Shown in pieces: positions 24,661-41,612 of a stretch of DNA of 64,000 nt. Position 1 is the stretch's first letter. Each line of letters begins with the position of its first letter. This stretch comes from Eucalyptus grandis (taxonomy: Eukaryota; Streptophyta; Magnoliopsida; Myrtales; Myrtaceae): assembly GCF_016545825.1 (NCBI RefSeq), contig NC_052616.1, positions 55,869,623 through 55,933,622 on the forward strand, read 5' to 3'. The notes below the pieces were generated by a model that searched no databases, had not been told where the DNA came from, and saw only the letters and a list, made by a program, of their open reading frames with translations. A program made the position numbers and the translations under genes.

Positions 24661-25334
24661 ACTACTTAAAATATTTAGAATTGATTTGCAAACAAGAACA
24701 AATTGGACTTTAATCCACTCGAAATATTTTGCTGAGTTGTTGGGTATTTGACTACCAATTTTGTTAGTTATTTAGTATTTTTGCCCTTCTCCATCATATA
24801 CACGTTTCTCCTTTGACACTATATCTAAGTAACATTGGCATAATCAAAGTGCAATGTGTAGATGGTTTAATATTTTGTCTAGTCAAAAGTCTAAAGCCCC
24901 CTTTTTTTTCACTACAATAGATAAATAGATCGATAAGCCCTATTTTTATCTCATGACCTCAATTATTTTTTTGATAAATTCATAAATATTTAGTCATTTC
25001 TAAGGAGATCAGCGATTTTTGCATTGAAAAATCCTAACATCATTGGATTTAATCTTTGCACATAAATTGAAAGGCAATCATGCGCTAAATTTGGAGACTC
25101 ACATAGATGGCTAGATAAAAGACATCTCTAAAACACCAACTATAAAATGAAATCTACCTAAAGTTTTATAAGACAATGACAAATGTTCACTAAAAAATTA
25201 AATTGAAAACCTAATTTGCTAGGAGGATGATGGTTTGCACTCGCCGTTTGCAAGTGTGTGTAAGGGGAAGACTAGATCAAAAGATGGACCAACCATACAA
25301 GCGACAATAACTAAAGTTGATCTTCCAATGTGAA

Positions 25335-25600
25335 TGGTGTTTATATGATGTAGAAGGGCTTGGTCAAATAAAGGTTTTCTAGAAAAAGGTTGTAAGAAAT
25401 TTTCTAGTTTTATACTGGGGCCAGCATGAGTTGTAGTTATTGTTTGGTAAAATGGTGTTTATATGATGTAGAAGGTGCTTGGTCAAATAAAGGTTTTCTA
25501 GAAAAAGGTTGTAAGAAATTTTCTAGTTATATACTGGGGACTAGCATGAGTTGCAGTTATTGTTTGGGCCAGCATGAGTTGTAGTTATTGTTTGGTAAAA
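25335..25600. repeat. Local tandem duplication of about 114 bp
   Basis: The block 'aatggtgtttatatgatgtagaagg...gttattgttt' occurs twice in a row (near 25,338 and 25,452), followed by a third partial copy of its end. The right unit has only one copy (38,468-38,582), so this duplication is later than the segmental event. Confidence 0.8.
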
Positions 25601-25790
25601 CTTAAGAAGAAGGAAAAATTTACGTATTGATATTGGATGGCTAAGAAGAGATATTCATAAGATATTTGTATGGGGGTGTGTCTATACATAGTGAATTATA
25701 AGAGGAGGTATTGATGATTGGATGGCTAAGAAGAGATATTCAAAAGATATTTATATGGGGGTGTGTCTAGTTAGAACTTTGGCTATTTTT
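25600..25790 (-). pseudogene. Site of a deleted CRK 5' fragment, left unit
   Basis: The sequence flanking the CRK 5' remnant at 38,590-38,797 in the right unit (words 'tgaattataagag' and 'tgatgattggatggctaagaag') is present here, but nearly all of the coding remnant between them is missing. The fragment was therefore deleted from this unit, or was never complete. No coding potential remains. Confidence 0.45.
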
Positions 25791-25892
25791 ATAAACCACA
25801 AGTCTACACGCAATTCAGCTAAATATACATGATGTAGTTATTATTGGAGGAACAAAGGAAATTTACAAGACTTTCTTTTTGCGGATCCTTCT

Positions 25893-26300
25893 TTTTCCCC
25901 TATTGGGCCCCTATTGCAACCCCTGGTGGTAATTCTACAAAACTTTGATTATACAAGCCACTTAGGTTGCTCGTACCATAAGTCAGTCAACCCAACTAAC
26001 TTGTGAGTTTTTCCTTGTTTTGATAGCAAGAGAAGACTTGTAGAGCAAATTGACATCAAGGACACATTGGATCCCATTGAGCAAGTGCAAGGTGATGATC
26101 CCCTATTGGGCCCCTATTGCGACCTCCTAGTAGTTGACTCTACAAGACATTTGATTATACAAGAAATGTTGCTTGTACCATAAGTCAGTCAAGTCAACTG
26201 AATTGGAGTTTTTCCTTGTTTTGTTCACAAGAGAAGACTTGTAAAGAGCAAATTGAAGTCAAGGACAGGTTGGATCTCATTTAACGTTTGCACTGTGATG
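25893..26300. repeat. Two 200-bp direct repeats
   Basis: Blocks beginning 'cctattgggcccctattgc' at about 25,897 and 26,101, each running through 'gattatacaag', 'accataagtcagtcaa', 'tttttccttgttttg' and 'agaagacttg'. Both copies exist in the right unit (about 38,978 and 39,175), so the repeat predates the segmental duplication. Function unknown. Confidence 0.75.
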
Positions 26301-26348
26301 GGCTAAGTATGCCTCATAGTCCCATCACATCTTTGAAAAAAAGAAATT

Positions 26349-26591
26349 AGTGCACTCAACATCCTAAAATTTATAACAAAAATACAATCGAGTCAAAATT
26401 TTCAAAAAGTGCAATCAATACAATGACTTAGATGGACTAATTTGACAAGTTTTAAGACATGATGGCATTTTTACAAGTTTTAAAGCTTAATTGCACTCTC
26501 ATGAAAAATTTTAGGACTTGATTGCACTTTTTAAAAATTTTAGAACTCAATCACACTTTCGTCACAAGTTTTAGGACTTCTAATGCTCTTT
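26349..26591. mobile_element. MITE 2, left unit
   Basis: Same family as the element at 24,302: arms 'agtgcactcaacatcctaaa' and 'ttaggacttctaatgctctt' are inverted relatives, and the interior repeats 'gcaatcaa' and 'gacaagtttta' words. About 243 bp. Counterpart at 39,438-39,658. Confidence 0.6.
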
Positions 26592-26824
26592 TCCATTTTT
26601 TAAAGAAAGAGGAAAATTCGAAATAAAGGAAATAAAAAGAGGGCCAAATGTTCTCAACAGTGGAGAAGGGAGAGTAGCGGCATTTTCTTGCAGAAAAAGA
26701 AAGAAAGAGGTAGAGAGTGTGCCGTATCTAAGGTTGATTTGATATAAATAAGTTGAGTTTTGAGGAAGATATTGATTTTGAATAGGCTTAGTCTCTATTG
26801 AATTGTTGTCGTCTCTCCCCAAAA

Positions 26825-27010
26825 AAGTAGTATCGGGGCAAGCATTGATGGAGGAAACTAGTGGTACCATATTTTAGTTAAATGTCTCAAACAATTGTAC
26901 TTGGAAGCCTCGGATTGAAGATATATTTGCAATTATTGTCCTTCAACCCGAAGGACGAAAAATATGGGGAATGACACAGCCATCATTCCACCCAAAAGAT
27001 GTAGTCTCAA
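26825..27010 (+). mobile_element. Copia primer-site and gag-start remnant, left unit
   Basis: 'agtagtatcggggc' at about 26,826 corresponds to TGGTATCAAAGC at 39,918 in the right unit, the usual Copia primer site for initiator tRNA-Met. It is followed at about 26,880 by a frame reading NVSNNCTWKPRIEDIF, which resembles the start of Copia gag ('N..tWk..iedi'). Stops interrupt it. The remnant is truncated at the duplication boundary. Confidence 0.45.
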
Positions 27011-27015
27011 ACCAT

Positions 27016-27661
27016 ACAAAAATCAACTCCCATAAGTCTTCATTTAGCGCTTTTACTCTACTGGCCGCTAACCAAGGAAACCAAAAATTTTAGGAAGGAA
27101 AGGCGTGAGTAATCATAGTTCAGTGAGTAGTGTGTATCTCTTCTAAGCAGATTGAACATTTGCTATGCATGTTTAAGACACAAAACATAACTTGTTATAT
27201 TGAATTTCATGATATAACATACTTATAAGAAGAAAATGAGTTATATACGCTTCAACATAGCTATATTTATAGCAGAAATATCCATTTCACAATAATATCA
27301 AAACAAATATCAATAGTCTTATCCATTGATCAATGTCATCAAAATCACAAGCCAATGGTCCATTTCGTTGGCCAATCTTGTGCTTAGATATTGACCATGG
27401 TCAAGATAACATCTCGTGGCAAGGGGACCAAACTCTTCATTTGGTAAGGTCTTCACCTATCTTGCCGGTGGCTATGTGACATCTAGAAATTTCCATACTC
27501 GATAATAGTATTTTGGACTAATTTTCATGACTGGATCGCTAGGAGTTTGTGGCGATGGAATTTGGTGAATAGATTTTAATGTGTACATTAGTGGTGTAAA
27601 GAAATGATATTTAATTTACCACAAGCCCATCCATGAAGAAAGATGTCGCTTATGCCGCCAT
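27016..27661. other. 3' flank of the intact CRK, nothing recognised
   Basis: AT-rich, single-copy in this window, no open frame with a motif. It lies directly downstream of the CRK stop codon, so it should hold the 3' UTR and polyadenylation region. Confidence 0.5.
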
Positions 27662-32600
<4,939 letters not shown>

Positions 32601-33294
32601 GATTTGCTAGAGTTGGTGAATTGATTGGGCTTGCGGCAGGAGAACGGGCAGAAGATCGTAGGAAGGAGGAGAATCAATTTTGATGAACATCAATTCTTAG
32701 GATAAGTAACTGCAGCATGAACGGTACCAAGTCCGGAAAACTTTCATTTTCATGTGTTAGGATTAAGCGCAATGAAATAGAGAGTATATGCAAGAGAGAA
32801 ATCAAGACATAAAATTTATCCTGATTTACCTTTAAATTGAGGCTATATCTTCCACTATAACTCTCGATTATAATAGAAGGAGATTATATATATTCAATAA
32901 CTATTTATAAGTCTAAACTCAAACAATCAATAAAATATGGGTCCCAAACTTTAAAAATCCTCTAGCGTTAGCTCCCTACTACCTCTGTTGAAATGGCCCC
33001 CAAACCCTTGCCCACTCGCCATAGAGCAGGACCCTATGTCTTTTTATTGATGGAAACTATGAATTATACCTCAATATCATGTTCTTAAATTAATATAGAG
33101 GGCCATCATCTATATTGAAATGAGCTCAGGAGTTTTGAGCATTATAAATTTGAAATATTATTTCTCACGACATATTTAGGAGTTCTAGAACATATAAATT
33201 GATATCTAAAATCGTGAAAGGCTGTTAAATTATATAATCTTTGGCTCGGTCAAATGGGGTTTTTGACAATTCAAGACAAACCGGTGTGAGGTCG

Positions 33295-33474
33295 TTGACG
33301 GAAGTCAAGATGTTAAAGCGACAGGAGGTGGGGTTAGTTAGATGGGCAGTGGAATGAATGGACGGTAAGGATGGAAGACAGCATTTGCCGTCGTACGAGG
33401 TCGTTGACCAAAGTCAATTGCGTGATTAGCGTTCCGATTTGGCTCCACGTGGAGACACGAAGAGGAAAAGTCAA
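33295..33474. promoter_or_regulatory. W-box cluster upstream of the intact CRK
   Basis: TTGAC at 33295 with AGTCAA at 33303, TTGACC at 33404 with AGTCAA at 33412 (TTGACC-AA-AGTCAA, an inverted pair), and AGTCAA at 33469. They lie about 700-870 bp upstream of the start codon at 32600 and match the cluster in the left unit. Confidence 0.6.
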
Positions 33475-34215
33475 AACATGTACGCCAGTGATGTCGTTGG
33501 GGGGGGGGAGAGAGAGAGAGATGGGACGAAAGGGATTTTGGTAGTGCTTATAGTTTTGAATTTTTCTTCAAAATTTCGGTAATAATAGTAATAATTTTTA
33601 AATTTGAACATTGATTTAATTTGACGCGACTGTGAATGGAAAATCCAACCCCTCCGAAACGTTTCACTTGAGTTATGCCTATTTATTTAGGAGAGAAAAT
33701 GGAATTGACTGGGTAATACTCTCACCTAATTTACTCGAGATATTACCCTAATTAATCTATCATATACTAACCTCATGATTTTGTCTCTATGAGGACACCA
33801 AACTTGATTGCATTTTTAATTGGGCATGTTTAATCTTGTATTTTCCTTCTAACCAAAAAAAAAAAAAAAAATCGTAGTTTCCAACGCTAAATTGTTTCAT
33901 TTATTCAAAAGGCACCTCTTACATATATTATCCATAAACACTGTTTACCTCCTCCATTTATTCTTACCTTCATTTGCCATTCTAGAAGTCTAGCAAAGAA
34001 ATTAACATGTAAATATAATATACATATATTTCATTACGTAAAGGGTGCGCTCACAAGGGAGTTATCAAATCTAATGTCCGAATTCATATACATATATATA
34101 TGTGTGTGTATGTATGTATAGACACGTTAAGTTTACTGAATAATTTTGTTCACAAGTGTCGACATTGATGGTCATAGATTGAATTTGACGCAATTCTAGT
34201 AACGTTGCCGTGGGT

Positions 34216-34417
34216 TCCCGAAAGCTGAATGGTGTTGAGTGACTTTGGACTGTTTCGTCCTCAATGTCAAGTGGAGACTTGGAAAGATAAGTCAAGGATG
34301 AGAGGGAGAGAGAGAGGGTTCCTGAAAGCTAAATGGTGTTAAGTGACTTTGGACTGTTTAAGTGACTTTGGACTGTTTCGTCCTCAATGTCAAGTAGAGA
34401 CTTGGAAAGATAAGGAT

Positions 34418-34420
<3 letters not shown>
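34216..34420. repeat. Local tandem duplication of about 100 bp
   Basis: The block from 'ggttcccgaaagctgaatggtg' to 'cttggaaagataag' (34,213-34,290) recurs at 34,318-34,413, with an inner repeat of 'aagtgactttggactgttt'. Only one copy is present in the left unit near 24,000-24,080. Confidence 0.75.
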
Positions 34421-34452
<32 letters not shown>

Positions 34453-34457
<5 letters not shown>

Positions 34458-37352
34458 CATCCTAGAATGTCTTGTCAATCAGAGGTGCTCTAATTCATGT
34501 CTTGCATTGAGATTTTTGGCCAAGTTAGTGGTGGATCCTAGAATTTCTTGTCAATTTTCAGAGGTGCTCTAATTCATGTCTTGCATTGAGATTTTTGGCC
34601 AAGCTATTGGTGGGCAATTATTTGATAGGAAAATTATATTTTTGGCCATGTGAATTATGGATTGGAATTTATTAAATTAGGTCACAAAGTTTTGTGAATT
34701 ATAAATTCCAATTAGGTGTTTATATAATTAAGGATTATGTGAATTATTAGGATGAGGGTGGGCTGGACATTTAAAGGCCAAACCAACCCATAGCCTCACC
34801 CCCATTCTTTTGGCCGGCCCACGAAGCCTAAGGAGAGGGAGAAGTCGCCTGGCCCATGGCTAGCCCAAGCCCATGAGGGGCTGTCGACATGCAAAGGAAG
34901 GGGGGATCCGGTTGCATGCCTTCCCCATTTGTCCCAAGGAAATTGCCAAGTGTCCTCCATGCATGATCAAATGATGGCTAATGATGGAGGGGAAGAAAAT
35001 TAGGGGAAATGATGGCCAGCTTAAGCGAGAAAGAGAGGGAGAGAGAAGGGTTCGTCCGAGAGAGAAAGAGAGGAGAGAAACGAAGAAAGGAAGAAGAGAA
35101 GAAGGAAGGAGGAAGGAGGAAGGGCCGTGCATTTGCCGTCCGTCGCTGCCGTGTCCCATCGCCATTGTGCGCTGCTTGCTCAGTTTAGAGGCAAGTGGGA
35201 TCCTTGATCTAGTCTTGCATGTTGTGCCTAGTGTATGTGATTTAATGGTGACAAATATCGGATGTTTAGGATGTGAAAATTTGAAGTTTTAAGAGTGGTG
35301 TTCTAGAATAGTAAACTGTTCTTGAGAAAACAGCTCGACCTTGGATGTTCTAGTGGCTTGAATGTGATGTTAGAGTTGGATTTTGGCTTTGAATTCTGAA
35401 TGAAAGTTGTTAATTACTTCTTGTAGTATAACATACTCAAATTTGGGATAAAAAAAACAAGTATAAGTGGGTGAAATATTTATTCTTTGGAGAGACTGGG
35501 TCTGGAGATTTTGGTAACTACCTTTGATGAATGCATGGACTGTAAGGCTATCTTTTTGTTGAAATTTCATTTCGATTTCTTAACAAACAATGTAAATGAA
35601 ATCCTGAGGTTTAACATATCAAAAATTTAGAGAAAAAAAAAAACAAGAATAGGTAGGTGAAATTGTGGTCTTTTGGAGATGGTTAGATCTGGAAATTTCG
35701 GTACTGGGAACAGAAGTTTCAACCGCCTGTATTTTATTACCTATGACGAATCTGACTTCGGTGTATTCATGAAGTATGTACCTTATGGTCTTGGCTATCA
35801 CATAGTTGAATTTCATAAGTTTTGAAATTCATTTGCCTATTTAATCAAAAAATTTAAAAAACTGTGCAATTGGAACGGACAGAATTAGTAGTGCTGTGAT
35901 GTGTGTTTTGTATTGAGCTATATGGGAATAATTTGGTGTAGTGTTCTTCATGAAGTATCTGCCCTTATGTCTTGACTATCACATGTTTGAATTTCATAAT
36001 TTTTTAATGTCATTTGGGTATTAAATGAAAATGTTTTCTAAAACTGTGCAAGCTGGATTTTGCGAATTTCAAAAGCTGAAATTGACCTTATTGCCATTAC
36101 ATCATGTGCCATGTTGATATTGGGACACAAATGTGGTTATGAATTATGATAAATGAGGATACCGTTGGAGGTGTGAGCTAACGATGCCCAGGGAGTGTCG
36201 GGATGCCCGGAGGTGGGTGCCGGATGCCCGGACTATGTGTGCCGGATGTCCTCGGGAGTTTCGGGATGCCCGGAGTTGTGTGTCGGATGCCCAGAGGTGT
36301 GTGCTAGAGGTTCCTCGTGACGCCAGGTTGGGTGCGAGCGATAAAATGTGGGATGCAAATTACTTGTCCCAGGAAAGAAAAATGTGGTGACCCAATTGAA
36401 AGATAAAAAGAAGAAATTAAATCATGCATGGTATGTTGATATGTATGCATGGCCGTATGATATAATATGATGAGTGCATGGTGATATGTGCACATAAGGC
36501 ATGGATATGCATGAATGCTTGATGATGAGTACATGGTTGTATATGCACCTATGGCATGACGGTATATGCATGAATGATATGTACTCTACGATGATGTTAT
36601 GATTGTTTTGTTTGATGCATTGAGTAGTTTAATAGATCATTTACCTGCTGAGTGGTTGTACTCACTCCTTTGGGGACCAACATTTCAGATTAGACAAATG
36701 CCTCTCGCTCCAGTCATGCGGGGTACCTTTTACGGCCTTCCATCTGACGTGGAGGTCGATTGTATGGAGCTTGATAGTGTCACCATCCCTGGTTTGACGT
36801 TCGTACGGGTTCGGGTGCTGGTTATATATGATGTGGGCCTGGTTGGGGGCCCGATCGTCCAGGAGTTCTTTTCTATTCACGTCTGCCGTGACGGAGTGAT
36901 GCGGGGGATGTTGCCGCCACCACCGCCCGATGCACCTGGATGGGTGTGATGGCCCGCGTGAGGAGAGGGAGCTGACTTTTTGGGATAGCCGACACTTGTA
37001 GATGGAGGGTTATACATGATCGATATAGGGGTCGAGATCTCTTTTTGAGCTGCTGCCAAGTTTAGCTAAAAGTCTTGACTTTTTTGTTGTACCGACCCAA
37101 GTTGTCCATCCTAAAGATGTAAATAAAAGTGGTTCGGCTTATGTTTTCCTTCGATGTGTAGTAAGTGTGCATTGTACCATCATTAAGAGAGTAGAGGGAT
37201 GGTGAGACTCATCTTTAAATTTGGTATGAGCTGTGTTAAACTCTTATTAAAAAAAATGTCTATGAACTATGGTGCTTCCACTAAGAGATGTAACCGGTAT
37301 TTATTAGGAGGAGCGATAGGTAACTGTGGCGACCTTAGCTGTTCAGGGGTGC

Positions 37353-37356
<4 letters not shown>
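34453..37356. mobile_element. Solo LTR of the TGTGGCA family in a GA microsatellite
   Basis: Ends 'gtggcgacc...ggggtgccaca', as does the LTR ending at 18560, and shares much of its length: the 'ttggccatgtg' start, GA-rich leader near 35,020-35,110, 'cagtttagaggcaagtggga', 'gaaagttgt' phrases, and the 'gatgcccgg' block. The 5' end is decayed (AGGGACATCC). Both flanks are (GA)n, so the 5-bp target duplication cannot be told apart from the repeat. It has no counterpart in the left unit, so it inserted after the duplication. Open frames inside are not genes. Confidence 0.7.
34981..35160 (+). other. GA-rich LTR leader
   Basis: Purine-rich stretch that produces an Arg/Glu-rich plus frame and a Ser/Leu-rich minus frame. 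It matches the GA-rich leader after the TATA-like box at 12,247 in the related LTR. Not a gene. Confidence 0.5.
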
Positions 37357-37392
<36 letters not shown>

Positions 37393-37526
37393 ACATTCAT
37401 GATACTTACAAACATCATAGTCTATTTACAAAAGTTTTGATCAACGTAAATAAGGATGCTCGAAGAAAATGAATTCTCTACATTGAGTTCCATGTCATCA
37501 GAAATTACTATATTAAATTATGGGAC

Positions 37527-37817
37527 AAGTGCATTGGAGGTCTTGAAGCTTGTCATGAAAATGCAATTGAGTCCTAAAAATTTCAAAAATGCAATCAAAT
37601 CCTAAAATTTATTGTGAATGTATAACTTTCAAAAAAGTGGAATCAACAAAAGGATTTTATTGGACCAATTTGACAAGTTTTAAGACTTGATTACACTTTT
37701 GAAAGTTTATGACTCAATTGCAATTTCATGATAAGTTTTAGAACTTAATTGCACTTTTTAAAATTTTTAGAATTCAATTGCACTTTCATGACAAGTTTTA
37801 AGACTTCAAATACACTT
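37527..37817. mobile_element. MITE 1, right unit
   Basis: Arms 'aagtgcattggaggtcttga' and 'ttaagacttcaaatacactt' are inverted relatives; the interior has the same repeated words as the copy at 24,302-24,660 but is shorter by internal deletion. Confidence 0.65.
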
Positions 37818-38589
37818 ACCCTTTAAATTATTTAGAATTGATTTACGAATGAGGACAAATTGGACTTCGATCCACTTAAAATATTTTGCTGAGTTGTTGG
37901 GTGTTTGACTACCAATTTTGTTAGTAATTTAGTATTTTCACCCTTCTCCATCATATAAAATTTTTCAATTGATAATATATTTAATTAACATTGGCATAAT
38001 CAAGTGCAATGTGTAGATAGTTAAATATTTTGTCCAGTCAAAAGTCTGAAACCCTTTTTTTCATTACATAGATAAATAGATCGATAAGCCCCATTTTTAT
38101 CTCATGACCTCAGTTATTTTTTTGATAAATCCATAAATATTTAGTTATTTATAAGGAGATCAACAATTTTTGCATTGAAAAATCCTAACATTATTGGATT
38201 TAATATCTGTACTTAGAATGAAAGGAAAATATGGGATAAATGTGGAAACTTACATTGATAGCTAGATAAAAGACATCTCTAATTATCAAATGAAATCTAC
38301 CTAAAGTTTTATAAGATAATGACAAATATTAACTAAAATGAGAACCCAATTTGCTAGGAGGATGATGGTCCACACTTGCCTTTTGCAAGTGCGCGCATGG
38401 GGAAGACTAGATCAAAAGATGGACCCACCGTACAAGCAACAACAACTAAAGTTGATTTTCCAACGTGAATGGTGTTTATATGATGTTGAAGGTGCCTAGT
38501 CAAATTAAAGTATTCTAGAAATGGTTGCGAGAAATTTTCTGGTTATATAGTGGGGGCCGGCATTAGTTGTTGTTAATGTTTGATAAAAC

Positions 38590-38797
38590 TTAACGATTCA
38601 ACATATACATGGTGAATTATAAGAGAGGATGGTGTTGAGATTTGTTTGGTATGTGGAGTTGGGAACAAAGCAGGTGGTGTTTGGGTAGGAATGCCATAAA
38701 TAAGTTGGTGCAGCTTCGGCAATTTGAGTGCAAATGCCGAGAAAATTGAAGAAGAAAAGAAGACGATGAGAGAGAAGGTGGTGAAGCAAGAATTCAT
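38590..38797 (-). pseudogene. CRK 5' fragment (signal peptide and start of DUF26)
   Basis: From 38797 the minus strand reads a signal-peptide-like MNSCFTTFSLIVFFSSS, close to the intact CRK's start. After a frame change it continues in the neighbouring frame as EAAPTYLWHSYPNTTCF and VPNSTYQTNLNTIL, matching the beginning of DUF26 in the two CRK copies. It stops there; the rest of the gene is missing. It is a relic of another CRK gene that once lay between the two units. Confidence 0.75.
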
Positions 38798-38969
38798 GTT
38801 TTGATGATTGGTTGGCTAAGAAGAGACATTCATAAAATATTTATATAGGGGTGTGTCTAATTAAAACTTTGGCTATTTTTATAAACTACAAGTCTACATA
38901 CAATTCAACTAAATATACATGAGGCATATTGGAGGAACAAAGGAAATTTACTCTTTTTGGGCAGTCCTT

Positions 38970-39390
38970 CTTTTTCCCTTGTTGGGCCCCTATTGCAACC
39001 CCCTAGTGGTTTCCTCTACAAGACTTTGATTATACAAGTCACTTAGGTTGCTTGCAACATACGTTAGTCAAGTAAACCAACTTGGAGTTTTTCCTTGTTT
39101 TGCTTGCAAGAGACGAGTTGGAGAGCAAATTGGGGCCAAGGATATGTCATTTAACATGTGCAGGGTGATGGTCCCCTATTGGGCCCCTATTGCAACCCCC
39201 TAGTGGTTGACTTTGGAAGACTTTGATTATACAAGCCATTTAGGTTGCTCATACCATAAGTCAATCAAGTCAACTGACTTGGAATTTTTCCTTCTTTTGT
39301 GCACAAGAGAAGACTTGCCAGGAAAATTGAAGTCAAGGACACATTAAATCTCATTTAACGTGTGCTGGGTGATGGGCTAGGTCTGCCTCA
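38970..39390. repeat. Two 200-bp direct repeats, right unit
   Basis: Counterpart of 25,893-26,300: blocks starting 'ttgggcccctattgcaac' near 38,982 and 39,179, each ending in an 'agacgag/agaagacttg' word. Confidence 0.7.
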
Positions 39391-39437
39391 TAGGCCCATT
39401 ACATCTTTGGAAAAAAAAAAAAAAAAAAAAAGAGATT

Positions 39438-39658
39438 AGTGCACTCAAAATCTTAAAACTTATAAGGAAAATACAATCAATTTCTAAAATTTCCAAAATA
39501 TTCAATTAATAGAATGACTTAAATGGACCAATTTGACAAGTTTTAGGAAACGATTGCACTTTTGAAAGTTTTAGAACACGATTACATTTTTAAGACAAGT
39601 TTTAAGACTTAATTGTATTTTTACTCTTGTTACAAATTTTAAGATTTCTAATGCTCTT
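39438..39658. mobile_element. MITE 2, right unit
   Basis: Counterpart of 26,349-26,591, preceded by a run of A. Arms 'agtgcactcaaaatcttaaa' and 'ttaagatttctaatgctctt'. Confidence 0.6.
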
Positions 39659-39917
39659 ATCCTTTCTTCTTCTTCTTCTTCTTCTTTTGAAAAAAAGAAG
39701 AAGAAAAATCTAAAGAAAGAAAAGAAAAAGAAGACCAAATGTTATCAGCGATGGAGAATAGAGAGTAGCAGCATTTTCTTGCAGAAAAAGAAAGGAAGAG
39801 TAGAGAGTGCGTAGTATCTAAGGTTGATTTGATATAAGTTGGTTGAGTCTTGAGGAAGATATTGATTCTGAAGAGGTTTCATTTCTATTGAATGGTTGTC
39901 GTCTTTCTCTAAAAAAG

Positions 39918-40117
39918 TGGTATCAAAGCTAGCATTGATGGAGGAAACTAGCGGCACAATGATTTAGTTAAATGTCTCAAACAATTTTACTTGGAAAACT
40001 TGGATTGAAGATATATTTGCAATTATCATCCTTCAACTTGAAGGATAGTGAAAATGGGGGATGACACGGCCATCATTTCACTTGACAGATGCAACCTCAA
40101 ATTATAAAAAAATCAGC
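39918..40117 (+). mobile_element. Copia primer-binding site and gag-start remnant, right unit
   Basis: TGGTATCAAAGC at 39918-39929 is complementary to the 3' end of initiator tRNA-Met, the standard Copia primer. A broken frame follows, resembling a Copia gag start (NVSNNFTWKTWIEDIF). LTR sequence should therefore end just before 39,918. Confidence 0.6.
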
Positions 40118-41310
40118 TCCCAAAAGTTTTTGCAATAGTGTTCTTGCTATTTGATGGTTTCATGAAAGAAAAATAATTTGCACACTATGAGTTTGATCAC
40201 TATGTTTATTTTCGCAAGTATGATGATAGTGACATTGTGTATGTCTTTTTATATGTGGATGACATGCTGGTGGCTAGTTCTAATATGAAGAAAATCATAG
40301 AAGTGAAGAAGATGTTATCGTCACAGTTTGCTATGAAAGACTTGGGAGAGGCCAAGAATATTTATCAGGGATAGAAAGAATAAGAAATTATGGCTGCCGC
40401 ATGAAGATTATGTGAACAAGGTGTTAAAGAGATTTAACATGGATAAGGCAAAATCAGTTGTAACTCCTCTCGTGAGTCACTTCAAATTTCCAAGGATATG
40501 TGTCGGAGTACTCAGGCTTTGAAAGATGAGATGGCGGTAGTTCCATATATATTAGTATTGGGGAGTTTGATGTATGCCATGGTGAGCACGAGACTAGACA
40601 TTGCACAGGCAGTGAGAGTGGTGAGTCAATATATACAGAACCCGGGTAGAGGGCATTGGAATGCAGTGAAATGGATATTGAGATATCTAGCAGATACTTC
40701 CAGTTACTCACTTTGTTATGGTGGTACATCTCTAGAGTTGCGGGGTTATATAGATGCAGATCATTCAGGTGATCAAGATAGTGGTAAGAGTATCATTGGA
40801 TATGTTTTTATAGTTGCAGGTACAACAGTGAGTTGGGTATCTCAACTACAAAAATTAGTGGCTTTATCGACAACAAAGGTAGAATACGTGGCAATCACAG
40901 AAGCCTCCAAGGAAATCATATGGTTACAATATTACATAGAGAATCTACATTGAAAACAGCTAGTCAGTACACTATGGAGTGATAGTCAAAGTACAGTACA
41001 CTTAGCAAAGAATGCAGCTTATCATTCAAGAACTAGACATATCAAGAAGTGTTATCACTTTATCATATCAGCATTGAAAGATAATGAGTTAAAGCTACAA
41101 GAGATTGATGGCTCAAAGAATCAAGCTGACATGTTGACCAAGGTAGTAGACAAAGAGAAGCATATTTCTTGTATTACTACTATTGGTATTAATCCATGTT
41201 GATTAATGAGGAATATCGCAAAGGCACAAGTTTTTCAAGTACTAGTTTTATGAAGAAAATAGATGCAAAGTTGCTTGGATTTCGGGTATACTTGTCTTCA
41301 AGTGGGATAT
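40118..41310 (+). mobile_element. Copia reverse transcriptase and RNase H remnant
   Basis: Frames read HYVYFRKYDDSDIVYV, then the catalytic YVDDMLVA at 40252-40275, FAMKDLGEAKN, and an open stretch at 40498-40953 with GSLMYAMVSTRLDIA and the RNase H motif DADHSGDQDSGKS. After a stop it continues with SDSQSTVHLAKN and the closing DMLTK region. Gag, protease and integrase are absent between the gag start at 39,9xx and this point, so one reading is an internally deleted Copia element. Frameshifts at about 40,360-40,490 and a stop at 40,951-40,953 make it inactive. Confidence 0.8.
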
Positions 41311-41612
41311 TGTTGTAGATGAAGCCAAATATTTTTAGGGGCTTTTTTGTCTTTTCAATTAGATTTGCTTTTAGGTTAAAAGTGATATCTTTATATCAGC
41401 GATGGAAAGATGCTAGCCGTCAAGACATTAAAAAAGAAAATAGAGAGGCAAGAAAAAGAGAAAAGAAACTTAAATAGGGAGTCGTTGTGGTGCAAGTGAA
41501 TCCACTTGACCTTCTTAAATAGGAGAAACTTGGGTCGTGAAAAAGCCAACTCGTTGTTCTTGGGCTTGGAAGAAGATGTTTCAATTTAGGACGAAAATCT
41601 GACATAGCTTCT
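41311..41612 (+). repeat. Probable start of the Copia 3' LTR
   Basis: After the RNase H end, 'cttcaagtgggatat' is a typical Copia polypurine tract and is followed by TGTTGTAGATGAAG, a plausible LTR start. The sequence is interrupted after about 300 bp by LINE sequence. A Copia-LTR-like end ('tagtggattcgcaaagtgcc...ggagacgtag') appears at 48,438-48,480, beyond two later insertions. Confidence 0.5.

Larger units (their letters stand above)
19650..27015. repeat. Segmental duplication, left unit
   Basis: About 7.4 kb that recurs in the same order at about 29,640-40,117. Shared order: LINE tail, CRK membrane exon, CRK DUF26 exon, W-box promoter, GA-rich tract, MITE 1, a remnant of an extra CRK 5' end, repeated 'cctattgggcccctattgc' blocks, MITE 2, and a Copia primer-site/gag remnant. 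The duplication stops inside the CRK intron on the left, so this unit has no kinase exons. Homology ends near 27,015/40,117. Confidence 0.85.

Noticed and set aside
26580..26870. 96-residue minus open frame with a relative at 39,745-39,957
   Set aside because: Conserved only because both lie in the segmental duplication; antisense to the Copia leader, no domain.
36599..36949. 116-residue plus open frame
   Set aside because: Lies inside the solo LTR; the related LTR has no equivalent frame.
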